Below, piece by piece: positions 25,243-33,229 of a DNA stretch of 64,000 nucleotides (positions are counted from its first letter, which is position 1; the number at the start of each line of letters is the position of its first letter). The notes below the pieces were generated by a model, which was not told the origin of the DNA, did no database searches, and saw nothing but the letters and a program-made list of their open reading frames with translations. Where the stretch lies: positions 27,671 through 91,670 of the forward strand of contig DCLA01000042.1 of the NCBI GenBank assembly GCA_002320815.1, in the 5' to 3' direction. Made by a program: the position numbers and the translations under genes. Origin of the DNA: Myxococcales bacterium UBA1660 (GTDB taxonomy: Bacteria > Myxococcota_A > Polyangia > Polyangiales > Houyiibacteriaceae).

Positions 25243-26961
25243 TCAAGCGAGTCCGTAGCGCTTCACCTTGTGCGCGAGCGTGCGGCGAGGGACCCGTAGG
25301 AGCCGCGCGGCTTCGCTCTGGTTCCCGTCGCTCGTCTCCAGCGCCGACGCGATGAGCGTGCGTTCGAACGCCTCGACGCGCTCGGTCAACGACGCGGAGC
25401 TCTCGGGCGTCGGACCCGCTGGCGAACGGCGCTCCGCCGGGGAGGGCGCGCGTACGCGGGCCGGCAGCTCGTTCAGGGTGACTCGCGCCGAGGTCGCCAG
25501 GGCGGAGGCTCGCTCGACGACGTTCTTCAACTCGCGGACGTTCCCCGGCCAGTCGTGCACCATGAGCGCATCCAGAACCGCGGGCGCGAAGTCGTTCGCG
25601 GAGGTGGCCCACTGCTCGGCCGACCGCCGAAGGAAGAGGTGTGCCAGCGGTAGGATGTCCTCGGTCCGATCCCTCAGCGGAGGGACCTGGAGCGTGAGGG
25701 CGTCCAGTCGATAGAGGAGGTCCTCGCGGAAGGTGCCCTCGTCGACCATGCTTTCGAGGTCGCGATGGGTCGCCGCCACGACCCGCACGTCCACGCGGAT
25801 GTCGGCGCTCCCGCCCACGCGACAGAGCGTCTTCGTCTCGAGAACCCGAAGTAGGGCGGACTGCGCCCGCGCCGAGAGCTCGCCGACTTCATCCAGAAAA
25901 ATCGTGCCCCCGTCGGCTTGCTCGAAGAGCCCCTTCGCTCGTTGGTTCGCGCCGGAGAATGCCCCGCGCTCGTGTCCGAAGAGCACGCTTTCCGTCAGCG
26001 TGGGAGTGATGGTCGCGCAGTTGAGAGCTTTGAAGGTCTGGGCCGCTCGAGGGCTCGCATCGTGGAGCGCCCGCGCGGTGAGTTCTTTGCCTACCCCGGT
26101 CTCGCCCAGGATCAGAGCCGGCATCGTGGTGCGAGCGACGCGGCGGATCATCTCGTGGAGCTCGCGCATGGCGGGGCTCACGAGAACCACGCCGTCGGCC
26201 TGCGGTTCTCGGCGTGCCGGGCGCGCGCCTCCCGACCGGAGCGCGTGCAGTGCGACCGTGACGAGCTGGTCGCCATCCTCGGCGTCGCCAGGGAAGCTCG
26301 CCACCCCGGCTTCCCAACCATGGTCGTCGACCGCAGCGCCCAGCCAGGCGGGGAGGGAGTCCGCCGAGAGCTCGGGGAAGGCGACGAGCGCCACCCGCGA
26401 GCCCATGGAACGGATGCGGTCGACCGGCCGGAGCTGAGACGCGACGAGCGCCAGCGCATCGTCCGTGAACTCCGCCGCTCTCAGGGCCACCAGCGTGACC
26501 GGCCGGCGCAGTGCCCGCGCTCGCTCGACCTCGTGATCGACGAAGCGCTGGAAGCTCCGGGGCGCGGCCGGCGCACCGTCGTACGAGGAGGCCAGCGCGA
26601 CGGTCGCGGTCACGTCGGAGAAGCGTAGGGCGTCGTCGGGCCCCACCACTCCCTGCCGTGTGCGGACCTCGTCGATGAAGGTCCCGTTGGTGCTCCCGAG
26701 ATCCTCCACCCGGAGAGCCCCCGACTCCCAGCGAACCCGCGCGTGTTGGCGCGAGAGTCCCCGCTCGTCGAGGATGACATCGGACGGCGCGGCGCGTCCG
26801 ATCACCGTGACCTCGCCGTCGCGGAGAGCGACGGCGGTGGTCACGGAAGGGCCCGTCAGAACCAGCGTAGCGCGGCGCCGAGGACGCGCGCCCACACCGG
26901 CGGTGTCGACGAGTGCCGTTGTCGGATTGGGTAGTCCGGTGGACTCTCGGGCGCCCTCCAT
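25243..26961 (-). CDS. Sigma-54 activator with FHA domain and degenerate GGDEF-like domain
   Basis: 572 residues. FHA about 33-120 (IGRAAPSDVILD, SRQHARV, LGSTNGTFID); a GGDEF-like middle domain about 135-255 (VERARALRRPVTLVAL, then WEAGVASFPGDAEDGDQLV) with no GGDEF catalytic motif, so probably a sensor or scaffold; AAA+ with GETGVGKE (about 287), intact GAFSGA (about 335), GGTIFLDEVGEL; Fis HTH at the C-terminus (NQSEAARLLRVPRRTLAHKV). FHA activators in myxobacteria are known to act with Ser/Thr kinases. First gene of a five-gene overlapping operon and probably its own regulator. Confidence 0.92.
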   Translation of the reverse strand: MEGARESTGLPNPTTALVDTAGVGARPRRRATLVLTGPSVTTAVALRDGEVTVIGRAAPSDVILDERGLSRQHARVRWESGALRVEDLGSTNGTFIDEVRTRQGVVGPDDALRFSDVTATVALASSYDGAPAAPRSFQRFVDHEVERARALRRPVTLVALRAAEFTDDALALVASQLRPVDRIRSMGSRVALVAFPELSADSLPAWLGAAVDDHGWEAGVASFPGDAEDGDQLVTVALHALRSGGARPARREPQADGVVLVSPAMRELHEMIRRVARTTMPALILGETGVGKELTARALHDASPRAAQTFKALNCATITPTLTESVLFGHERGAFSGANQRAKGLFEQADGGTIFLDEVGELSARAQSALLRVLETKTLCRVGGSADIRVDVRVVAATHRDLESMVDEGTFREDLLYRLDALTLQVPPLRDRTEDILPLAHLFLRRSAEQWATSANDFAPAVLDALMVHDWPGNVRELKNVVERASALATSARVTLNELPARVRAPSPAERRSPAGPTPESSASLTERVEAFERTLIASALETSDGNQSEAARLLRVPRRTLAHKVKRYGLA

Positions 26962-27111
26962 CTCGCAGTGACAGTACCGGGGAGACGTCGGTCGTCAACC
27001 TCGAAAGGTCCCCATCGTCATCGGAAAAAACAGGGAAAAAGTTCCGGTGTCGCTGTGGGTGGACGAGCTTTCCAAATGTGGCTCTCCGTTCCGCTGTCAC
27101 GCAATGCGGAT
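26962..27111. other. Gap upstream of the kinase operon
   Basis: 150 bp between the protease stop and the activator start, both on the minus strand. It includes two A-tracts (GGAAAAAACAGGGAAAAAG at 27022-27040) that are rare in this genome; on the minus strand they read as T-tracts. No convincing sigma-54 or sigma-70 promoter was found. Confidence 0.35.
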
Positions 27112-28224
27112 CTACAGAAGGACTGGAAGAAGACCTTCGTTCAAGCACGACCCGCGAAGGGAGACCGAGCCGTCGAGAGGCGTACGAGAGCGGATCGTCG
27201 AGCACAGAGTGTTGGGAGGCTCAGGCTCGACCCGGGCCTCGATCCAACCGGACCGCGGGGCGAAGTCGGATAGAGCGCCCGACCCGCCGGTCAGAGGAAC
27301 TTCCTCGGAGTCCCGGGGAGTCTCGAGCACCACGGCCACCGTTCCGCTCTGAGCGGGAGCGAAGGTGAAATCCACGTCGACGTCCGCGAGCACGAGGCCC
27401 TCCACGAACCCTCGGTGAGCGCTCGGCGCGGCCGCGGTGCAAAGCGTGATGCTGCTCCACTCGTTCTGCTGGAACTGGCCATCGCCGTTGAGGTCGAACC
27501 AGCCGTTGCGATCGCACGTGCTCTGGACTCCGACGACCTGTCCGTCGACGAAGCAGGTACTGCCAGAGTCCCCGGGGGCTCCGATCTGACCGGCGCTATT
27601 TCGGCTCAGGTTCATCCACCCCGATCCCGTGTCTCCGACCAAGAGGTTCGCAGACCGCAGCGTGCCTCCGCCGCCGCCTGACGCGACGGGAGTCGCGAGG
27701 CGGTTCCAACCGTAGCCCGCGCAGCTGACGGTCCGGCCGCGGAGGTCCGAGTCGGGGCGTTGGTAGATCGGGTTGTAGAAGTTGTCCGTCGAGCCGCCGA
27801 TGGCCATCGGGCTCGACAGCTCGACCACCGCATAGTCGCCCGCGTTCAGCGTGGACGTGTTCGGCTCGAAGACTCGACTGGACACGACGTTCTGGTCGCT
27901 CGAGGCGGTGGTCCCTTCGAGCCTGATGGTGAAGGGCGCTCGGGGCGTCGACGAGTAGCCATTGCTCCCGCCGAGCCACGTGCCCGCGCAATGCCGTGCC
28001 GTCAGCACGTGCCGATTGGTGATGAGCGTTCCCGTGCAGCCCGGTAGCGCTACGACACCCTGGGCGGCCATCGAGCCGCGGGGGACCGCGGTCCCGTTGA
28101 CGATGGGGGCACTCTCCTCGCCGACCGAGGCATCCAAGCCGGGAGTACACGCGGTACCCATGGCGATCAGAACGGAGAGAAATGGCGGCGCCGTGGAGGC
28201 GGCGAGACGTCTGTTTCGTGTCAT
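27112..28224 (-). CDS. Trypsin-like serine protease lipoprotein with EF-hand-like loop
   Basis: 370 residues. Lipobox MGTAC; activation-like IVNGTAVPRG, then the S1 triad: TARHC (His about 76), NAGDYAVVEL (Asp about 122) and APGDSGSTC (Ser about 218). After the Ser motif comes DLNGDGQFQQNEW (about 243-255), which fits a calcium EF-hand loop and is unusual in this position. The last 80 residues form a beta-rich extension (VDVDFTFAPAQSG). Likely a surface-anchored, possibly calcium-stabilised protease. Alternative upstream start exists but spoils the signal peptide. Confidence 0.87.
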   Translation of the reverse strand: MTRNRRLAASTAPPFLSVLIAMGTACTPGLDASVGEESAPIVNGTAVPRGSMAAQGVVALPGCTGTLITNRHVLTARHCAGTWLGGSNGYSSTPRAPFTIRLEGTTASSDQNVVSSRVFEPNTSTLNAGDYAVVELSSPMAIGGSTDNFYNPIYQRPDSDLRGRTVSCAGYGWNRLATPVASGGGGGTLRSANLLVGDTGSGWMNLSRNSAGQIGAPGDSGSTCFVDGQVVGVQSTCDRNGWFDLNGDGQFQQNEWSSITLCTAAAPSAHRGFVEGLVLADVDVDFTFAPAQSGTVAVVLETPRDSEEVPLTGGSGALSDFAPRSGWIEARVEPEPPNTLCSTIRSRTPLDGSVSLRGSCLNEGLLPVLL

Positions 28225-28335
28225 GCCCAGGGACGAGCAAGAACGAAGCCAGCCGCTCTCCAGCCGTCGCGGGCCTCGATGGGCCCGATCTGAAGGGGCG
28301 CGCGCGAGTCCTCCAGACCGCCTTTGGCGAGTTTT

Positions 28336-28360
28336 GGCCAACGGTGGCCAGATGCGGCCA
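28336..28360. promoter_or_regulatory. Three GGCCA direct repeats at 10-bp period
   Basis: GGCCA at 28336, 28346 and 28356, in the divergent gap between the protease and DUF3943 genes. Helical-turn spacing of direct repeats is typical of OmpR/PhoB-type regulator sites. Confidence 0.45.
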
Positions 28361-28458
28361 CGACGAGTCGAGCCTGGTATCGGTCCTGCCGATCCAGAGG
28401 CCTCGAGGGGGCGGGCATCTCTGGAAGCAACCGCCTGGCGAATCCGCTATGGAGCGGG

Positions 28459-29955
28459 GTGCGTCTCGCGCTCGTCGTCGCTCTGGGAGCCCTCTCGCTC
28501 GCGAACCCCGCGCTCGCTCAGGAGCGAGCGGTGGACTCCGTCGCCGATGGGGAAGCCGCCGAGCGTCGGGAGCGGGACCCGGATTACCTGCGGGCGGCGG
28601 TGGAGGAGTCCTTCTTCCTCGCGGTCGGGGCCGCTTGGTACTGGATCGACCGGGACAAGAACGCGGTCGACTGGGACTTCGACAGCTGGACCCAGCGCTT
28701 CGACCGGAGCGCGTTCCGCTTCGACAACAACCGCTTTCAGGTCAACTGGATCTTCCACCCCTTCGCGGGCTCGTCCTACTACGGCTTCGCGCGCGCCAAC
28801 GAGCTCCACGCGGGGTGGGCCTTCGCGTACACCTTCCTGACCAGCTTCCTCTGGGAGTGGCTCCTGGAGTTCAAGGAGCGGGTCTCCATCAACGATCAGA
28901 TCGCCACCCCGGTCGGCGGCATGGCGCTCGGGGAGTTCTGGACGAAGCTGAGCTGGTGGCTGCACCACCGGGGCACCACCCCCGCGCGCAGCGCCGCGGC
29001 CTGGACCCTGGGGCTCGGGGTCCGCGCCCATCAGGCCATCGACGGCGAGGGCCCGGAGGCCGCCGCGTTGGCAGGGATGCACGCGCGCTTCCGGCTGAAC
29101 CTCGGGGCCAGCGTGGTCCTCGATGGCCACGCGCCGGACGTGGTGGGGACCGTCGGCTTCGAAGGGCGCATCGTCGACCTGCGCGGCTGGCATCGCGACG
29201 GCACGTTCAGCCGGCGCTTCGGCGACGCCAACTTCGCCTCGCTCCGCGGCAGCGCCGGCCTCGGGGAGTCCGGGGGGAGCTTCGCCCTCGAGGCCGACAC
29301 CCTGGTGGCCGGCTTCCACGCTCAGGCGCTCCGCGGCGACCTGGCCACCGCGCCCGGCGTGCTCCCCGGCGCCGTCTACGGCGCCAGCGCGACCGTCGCC
29401 GCCGCCATCGGCTACTCCTACCGGCGCACCGACTACGGCGGCTACGGCGAGCGCCTGGGCGTCATCCATCTGCCGGGGTTCGGCTTCGAGAGCGTCCTGG
29501 CTCATGGCCTCACGCGCCTCCGCTTCTCGCTCCGGGGCCACGGCGACTTCGCCAGCGCCGACGTCGACGGTGCCTATCAACGCTGGGCCGACGCCCACCC
29601 CGACGCGCGCACCAAGACCATCCTCGAACGCGAGAGCTACTTCTACGGCTGGGGCGCCAGCGCCCGCATCGGCCTCGAGCTCGAGGTGGGCCGCTTCCAC
29701 ACCGGAGTGCGCGCCGCGGTCGGCCAATGGTGGAGCCACGAGGGGCTCGACCGCACCCAAGAAGCCGTGACCGACGACGTCGAAGCCGTCGCGCGCCGGG
29801 TGGCGATCGACCACTGGGCCCGCGTGGAGCTCCCCCGCGGGCTCCACGTCGAGGCGCGCTACCAGGAGCTGCGGCGCCGCGACCGGGTGGGCGCGGAGCA
29901 GGTCGGGGAACGCCGACTGCGGCGCGTGGGGATCGCGGTGGGGATCACTCGCTGA
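28459..29955 (+). CDS. DUF3943 outer-membrane-associated protein
   Basis: About 498 residues from GTG, giving signal peptide VRLALVVALGALSLANPALA; GGAG lies 4 bp upstream. An ATG at 28324 would place the signal internally. Early part has WYWIDRDKNAVDWDFD and NRFQVNWIFHPFAGSSYYGFAR, with SFLWEWLLEFKE and GGMALGEF, the conserved DUF3943 core. The C-terminal half is strand-rich and ends in an alternating beta segment (RRVGIAVGITR), consistent with an outer-membrane barrel. Function of DUF3943 is not known. Confidence 0.8.
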   Translation: MRLALVVALGALSLANPALAQERAVDSVADGEAAERRERDPDYLRAAVEESFFLAVGAAWYWIDRDKNAVDWDFDSWTQRFDRSAFRFDNNRFQVNWIFHPFAGSSYYGFARANELHAGWAFAYTFLTSFLWEWLLEFKERVSINDQIATPVGGMALGEFWTKLSWWLHHRGTTPARSAAAWTLGLGVRAHQAIDGEGPEAAALAGMHARFRLNLGASVVLDGHAPDVVGTVGFEGRIVDLRGWHRDGTFSRRFGDANFASLRGSAGLGESGGSFALEADTLVAGFHAQALRGDLATAPGVLPGAVYGASATVAAAIGYSYRRTDYGGYGERLGVIHLPGFGFESVLAHGLTRLRFSLRGHGDFASADVDGAYQRWADAHPDARTKTILERESYFYGWGASARIGLELEVGRFHTGVRAAVGQWWSHEGLDRTQEAVTDDVEAVARRVAIDHWARVELPRGLHVEARYQELRRRDRVGAEQVGERRLRRVGIAVGITR

Positions 29956-29996
29956 GCCCGGGGCGCAATTCAGTGTGAGCCTCGGTCACATCGAGG

Positions 29997-30013
29997 TGTG
30001 CCCAGATGTGCCC
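29997..30013 (+). repeat. Tandem TGTGCCC half-sites at 10-bp period
   Basis: TGTGCCC-AGA-TGTGCCC upstream of the MopE-like lipoprotein gene; a small hairpin CCTCG-N7-CGAGG (29980-29996) precedes it and may end the DUF3943 transcript. Confidence 0.35.
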
Positions 30014-30065
30014 GCGGTTCACTAGCTTGGAAAAAGAGCCGACATATACCGGTTCTCTGATCGGC

Positions 30066-31376
30066 ATGGTTGCTGCTTTGCAGAGCCGCGTGAACACGAC
30101 TGCAAAGAGCCTCTCCGCTCTCTTCTCCCTCGTCCTTTTCAGCGGCTGTCCCAACGCGCATGGTGGCGGCGGGGACGACTTGCCCGATGACCGGGCGGAC
30201 ATGCGCGTCCCCGGGGACCTCGACATGGACGTCCTGCCCGCCCTCGACGCCGGCCCCGGCACGCCCCCCGAGCCCGAATCGTGCTGGAGCGGCACGGCGC
30301 GGCCCTGCGAGTGCGCCGACGGGCGGGCGGGACTGCAGTACTGCGAGGACACGGCCTGGCTCGACGTCTGCGAGTGCGCCCCCTTGGTCGGCGGCGGCGG
30401 CGACGGGGGTGTCCCCGACGGCGACGGTGGGGAGCCCGATGGCGACGGCGGCGTGCCCGGGACCGGCTCGTGCGTGCCGACGGACCCCGAGTGGTGCGAC
30501 GGGTACGACAACGACTGCGACGGGATCGTGGACGAGGGGCGAGTCTGCCCCGACCCCACCATCGCGAACACACTCCCCGCGCGCGGCAAGGTCTGGGCGA
30601 CGCGGCGCTCCGAGCATCGAGGGCCCGCCTACATGCAGACGATCTGGCCCCGCGGGACCAGCGACGAAGTGCGGGGGTTCGACACCGAGTCGCTGTACTT
30701 CGTGGCGGAGCGCGAACCGGGAGTCTTCGCTTACGACGGGAACCGGCAGGTGCGGCTCGCCGGCCCCGGGGAGGACCGAGAGATCCCCACGCCCCCGTGC
30801 TTCGGTGAAGGAGTGAGATGGTTCGGCTTCGATCGGCTGCAGCGCTTTCTCTATGTGTGCGATGGGACTCTCCGCCGCGACAATGGGGAGCTGATCCGGT
30901 CGGGCCTCTCCACCGCCTACGACCGGCCCGGCTTCGCGGTGACCGACTCGGGGGCGTTCCTCGGCCACGACCGCATCTCCCAGGTGTTGACCTGGCACCT
31001 CGCGAGCGGCGAGGACGTCGTCGTGGACACGTCGTTCTCGGATTGGGAGGGCACCGTCGAGGTCGTGCCCTTGGGCGGAGTTTCGCGGGTGGGCGACTCG
31101 ATCTTCTTCGTGGCGTCGCGGAAGTTCCGGAACAACAGCCGCATGGAGCTCGTGGTGTTCCGCGCGGACCACGGGTCCCCCGACCTCCTCCTGGTCCGAC
31201 GTGTACCGGTGCCCTCCCGAACCTACCGGCACGTCTTGGCGCTCCCCGATGGCACGGTCATCGGCGGTTGGGGCGTCGAGGGCGGGGATCGCGTGTTCAT
31301 CTTCCCGACGGACGCGGCGGGCACTCGCCTCCTCGATGGGGCGATCAACGGCTTCTACTTCTCTCGCACCGACTAA
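30066..31376 (+). CDS. Lipoprotein with MopE-like metal-binding motif
   Basis: About 436 residues. Signal peptide ends LVLFSGC (lipobox). A Gly/Asp/Pro linker and a Cys-rich section (CWSGTARPCECADG, YCEDTAWLDVCEC) are followed by WCDGYDNDCDGIVDEG near residue 150, a MopE/calcium-type loop common in myxobacterial surface proteins. The remaining 270 residues (no Cys pattern) contain repeated beta segments such as GFDTESLYFVAEREPG and GDSIFFVASRK, likely a propeller. Start uncertain: ATG chosen; GTG at 30090 and ATG at 30006 are alternatives. Confidence 0.72.
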   Translation: MVAALQSRVNTTAKSLSALFSLVLFSGCPNAHGGGGDDLPDDRADMRVPGDLDMDVLPALDAGPGTPPEPESCWSGTARPCECADGRAGLQYCEDTAWLDVCECAPLVGGGGDGGVPDGDGGEPDGDGGVPGTGSCVPTDPEWCDGYDNDCDGIVDEGRVCPDPTIANTLPARGKVWATRRSEHRGPAYMQTIWPRGTSDEVRGFDTESLYFVAEREPGVFAYDGNRQVRLAGPGEDREIPTPPCFGEGVRWFGFDRLQRFLYVCDGTLRRDNGELIRSGLSTAYDRPGFAVTDSGAFLGHDRISQVLTWHLASGEDVVVDTSFSDWEGTVEVVPLGGVSRVGDSIFFVASRKFRNNSRMELVVFRADHGSPDLLLVRRVPVPSRTYRHVLALPDGTVIGGWGVEGGDRVFIFPTDAAGTRLLDGAINGFYFSRTD

Positions 31377-31432
31377 CCGTCGGCTGGCTCCCATGGCGTA
31401 CGCGGCCCGTGCGTGGCATGTGTCGCGGCGCC

Positions 31433-32416
31433 ATGGCGAAGACGACGTTGAAGCGCGACCTGCTCGGCCGCATCGACCGGCACCTGACCCGAGCCGTCGA
31501 GAAGGCGCTCACTTCGAAGGCCTTCCGAGACGCCGTCGCGGGCGTCGTGCGCAAAGCCCTCACGGACCAAGCGGTCGATCCATGGCTTCGGCAGAAGATC
31601 GAGTTCATCGAGCGACAGAATCGCCGCCTCTTCTTCTCTACCAGCACCTATCTGGGTGATCACGTCGCAGAGACCTGGATCACCTCGGGGCAACGGATTT
31701 TCGTGGACACCCGCGACCTCGGAATCGCGCAGCATCTGATGTTCAAGGGGTTCTGGGAGAAGACCTCCAACGACGCCTTCCGTTCGCTCCTCCGGGAGGA
31801 CGACACCTTCGTGGACATCGGCGCGCACTATGGCTTTCACACCGTCACCTGTGCCCAACACGTCGCGCGAGGGCGAGTCGTGGCGGTGGAGCCCAACCCG
31901 CGGGTCCACTCGCTCTTGGAGCGCTCGGTGCGCATCAACCAGCTCCGGGACCGCGTCACGGTCCACCGCTGCGCCATCGCCGAAGCGCCCGGCCGACTGA
32001 ACTTCGTGTGTCCCCAGGACGACCCCGCGTTGGGCCACCTCGAGCCCCTGGGCTTCGATGGTCCGGACGTCGAGGGCGAGCGAGTCGAGGTCGCCGTGGA
32101 GAGCCTCGACCGACTCCTGGGCGACCTGGACCGGATCGACCTGATGAAGATCGACGTCGAGGGCCATGAGCTCCAGGCGCTTCGCGGGGGGCGCCAGGTC
32201 ATCGAGCGTCATCCGGGTCTGAAGATCGCGCTGGAGTATGCGCCGGCCCACATCGAGCGGCAGGTGAGCACCGACGAGTTTCATCGGGAGCTTCGCGCGC
32301 TGGGGTTCGCGCACGTCTACGAGATCGTGAACGGACGCCTCGAGCGCGCGGAGTACGACCAGCTCGCGGCCGACCGGAACCTGCGCAACGTCGTCCTGGC
32401 GAAGGACGCCTTGTGA
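31433..32416 (+). CDS. FkbM-family SAM-dependent methyltransferase
   Basis: 327 residues; helical N-terminus of about 100 residues, then the Rossmann fold with TFVDIGAHYGFHTV (motif I, about residue 124), VVAVEPNP (motif II), IDLMKIDVEGHELQALRG and ALEYAP. FkbM enzymes O-methylate sugars and other small molecules. The next gene overlaps as GTGA and encodes a hexapeptide acyltransferase, and both converge on the capsule operon, so methylation of a capsule sugar is likely but inferred. ATG at 31418 is an alternative start. Confidence 0.88.
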   Translation: MAKTTLKRDLLGRIDRHLTRAVEKALTSKAFRDAVAGVVRKALTDQAVDPWLRQKIEFIERQNRRLFFSTSTYLGDHVAETWITSGQRIFVDTRDLGIAQHLMFKGFWEKTSNDAFRSLLREDDTFVDIGAHYGFHTVTCAQHVARGRVVAVEPNPRVHSLLERSVRINQLRDRVTVHRCAIAEAPGRLNFVCPQDDPALGHLEPLGFDGPDVEGERVEVAVESLDRLLGDLDRIDLMKIDVEGHELQALRGGRQVIERHPGLKIALEYAPAHIERQVSTDEFHRELRALGFAHVYEIVNGRLERAEYDQLAADRNLRNVVLAKDAL

Positions 32417-33228
32417 AGAAGCGGGTCGGGCGTGCGCTCCGGCGGCTCGCCAAGCGTATCGAGAACTCGGGCGCTCCCCCGCAGCCCGCCCCTGCTCGGG
32501 TGCCGGCCCGTGCTCCAGAACGGGCCCCCGAACCTCCGGCCCACCCGGCCTACGTGGAGGGCCAGGCCGTCGTCTACACGCGGGACCTGCGGGAGGGACT
32601 GGTCGCTGCTGGCGCGGTGATCTCGCCCTCGGCGCACTTCGCTCGGGAGGATGTCGTGCTCCACCACCCGGTGAGCATCGCGCCGCACTGCTCCCTGGGA
32701 CACGCGGCTCGAGTGGGGAAGTTCTCCTTCATCAACTGGTATTCGATCCTCTTCCCGAACGTCACCGTCGGTGCGTTCTGTGCCATCGGGCGCGACGTAC
32801 ACATCGGGCTCGCCATGCATCCGACGGATTGGCTGAGCACCCACACCTTCCAGTATGGCAAGGGGTACTTCCCCCACTTCCCGGGCTACGACGCCGTGAA
32901 GCGGAAGCGACACCTGATGCACCGCCCCACCGTGATCGGCAACGACGTGTGGATTGGCAACAAGGCGTCCATCGCGGCGGGGGTGACCGTGGGCGATGGC
33001 GCGGTCATCGGCGCCGGCGCCGTGGTCACCCGCGACGTCGCTCCGTACACCATCGTGGGCGGCGTTCCCGCTCGGATCATCCGGCCGCCGCGCTTCGCTC
33101 CCCATGTGGCGGAGCGTCTGCTGGAGCTCCGCTGGTGGGAGCTCCCCCTCGACGCTCTCACCGACCTCGAGTTCGACGACATCGAGCGTTGCGTGGAAGA
33201 CCTCGAACGCATTCGCGCGCGGGGCTGA
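32413..33228 (+). CDS. Hexapeptide-repeat acyltransferase (CatB-like)
   Basis: 271 residues from GTG. Basic, Pro-rich N-terminus, then left-handed beta-helix hexapeptides (ISPSAHFAREDVVLH, TVGAFCAIGRDVHIG) with the catalytic His in AMHPTDWLSTHTF, and the later IGNDVWIGNKASIAAGVTVGD coil and VVTRDVAPYTIVGGVPARII end. This is the xenobiotic/CatB-type acetyltransferase branch often found in polysaccharide loci, where it O- or N-acetylates sugars. Cotranscribed with the FkbM gene; its stop is one base from the stop of the convergent capsule gene. Confidence 0.88.
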   Translation: MKKRVGRALRRLAKRIENSGAPPQPAPARVPARAPERAPEPPAHPAYVEGQAVVYTRDLREGLVAAGAVISPSAHFAREDVVLHHPVSIAPHCSLGHAARVGKFSFINWYSILFPNVTVGAFCAIGRDVHIGLAMHPTDWLSTHTFQYGKGYFPHFPGYDAVKRKRHLMHRPTVIGNDVWIGNKASIAAGVTVGDGAVIGAGAVVTRDVAPYTIVGGVPARIIRPPRFAPHVAERLLELRWWELPLDALTDLEFDDIERCVEDLERIRARG

Positions 33229-33229
33229 C

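Noticed and set aside
26966..26983. GG-N10-GC on the minus strand upstream of the FHA activator gene
   Set aside because: Would start transcription inside the gene and the -24 part is poor (CGGTAC).
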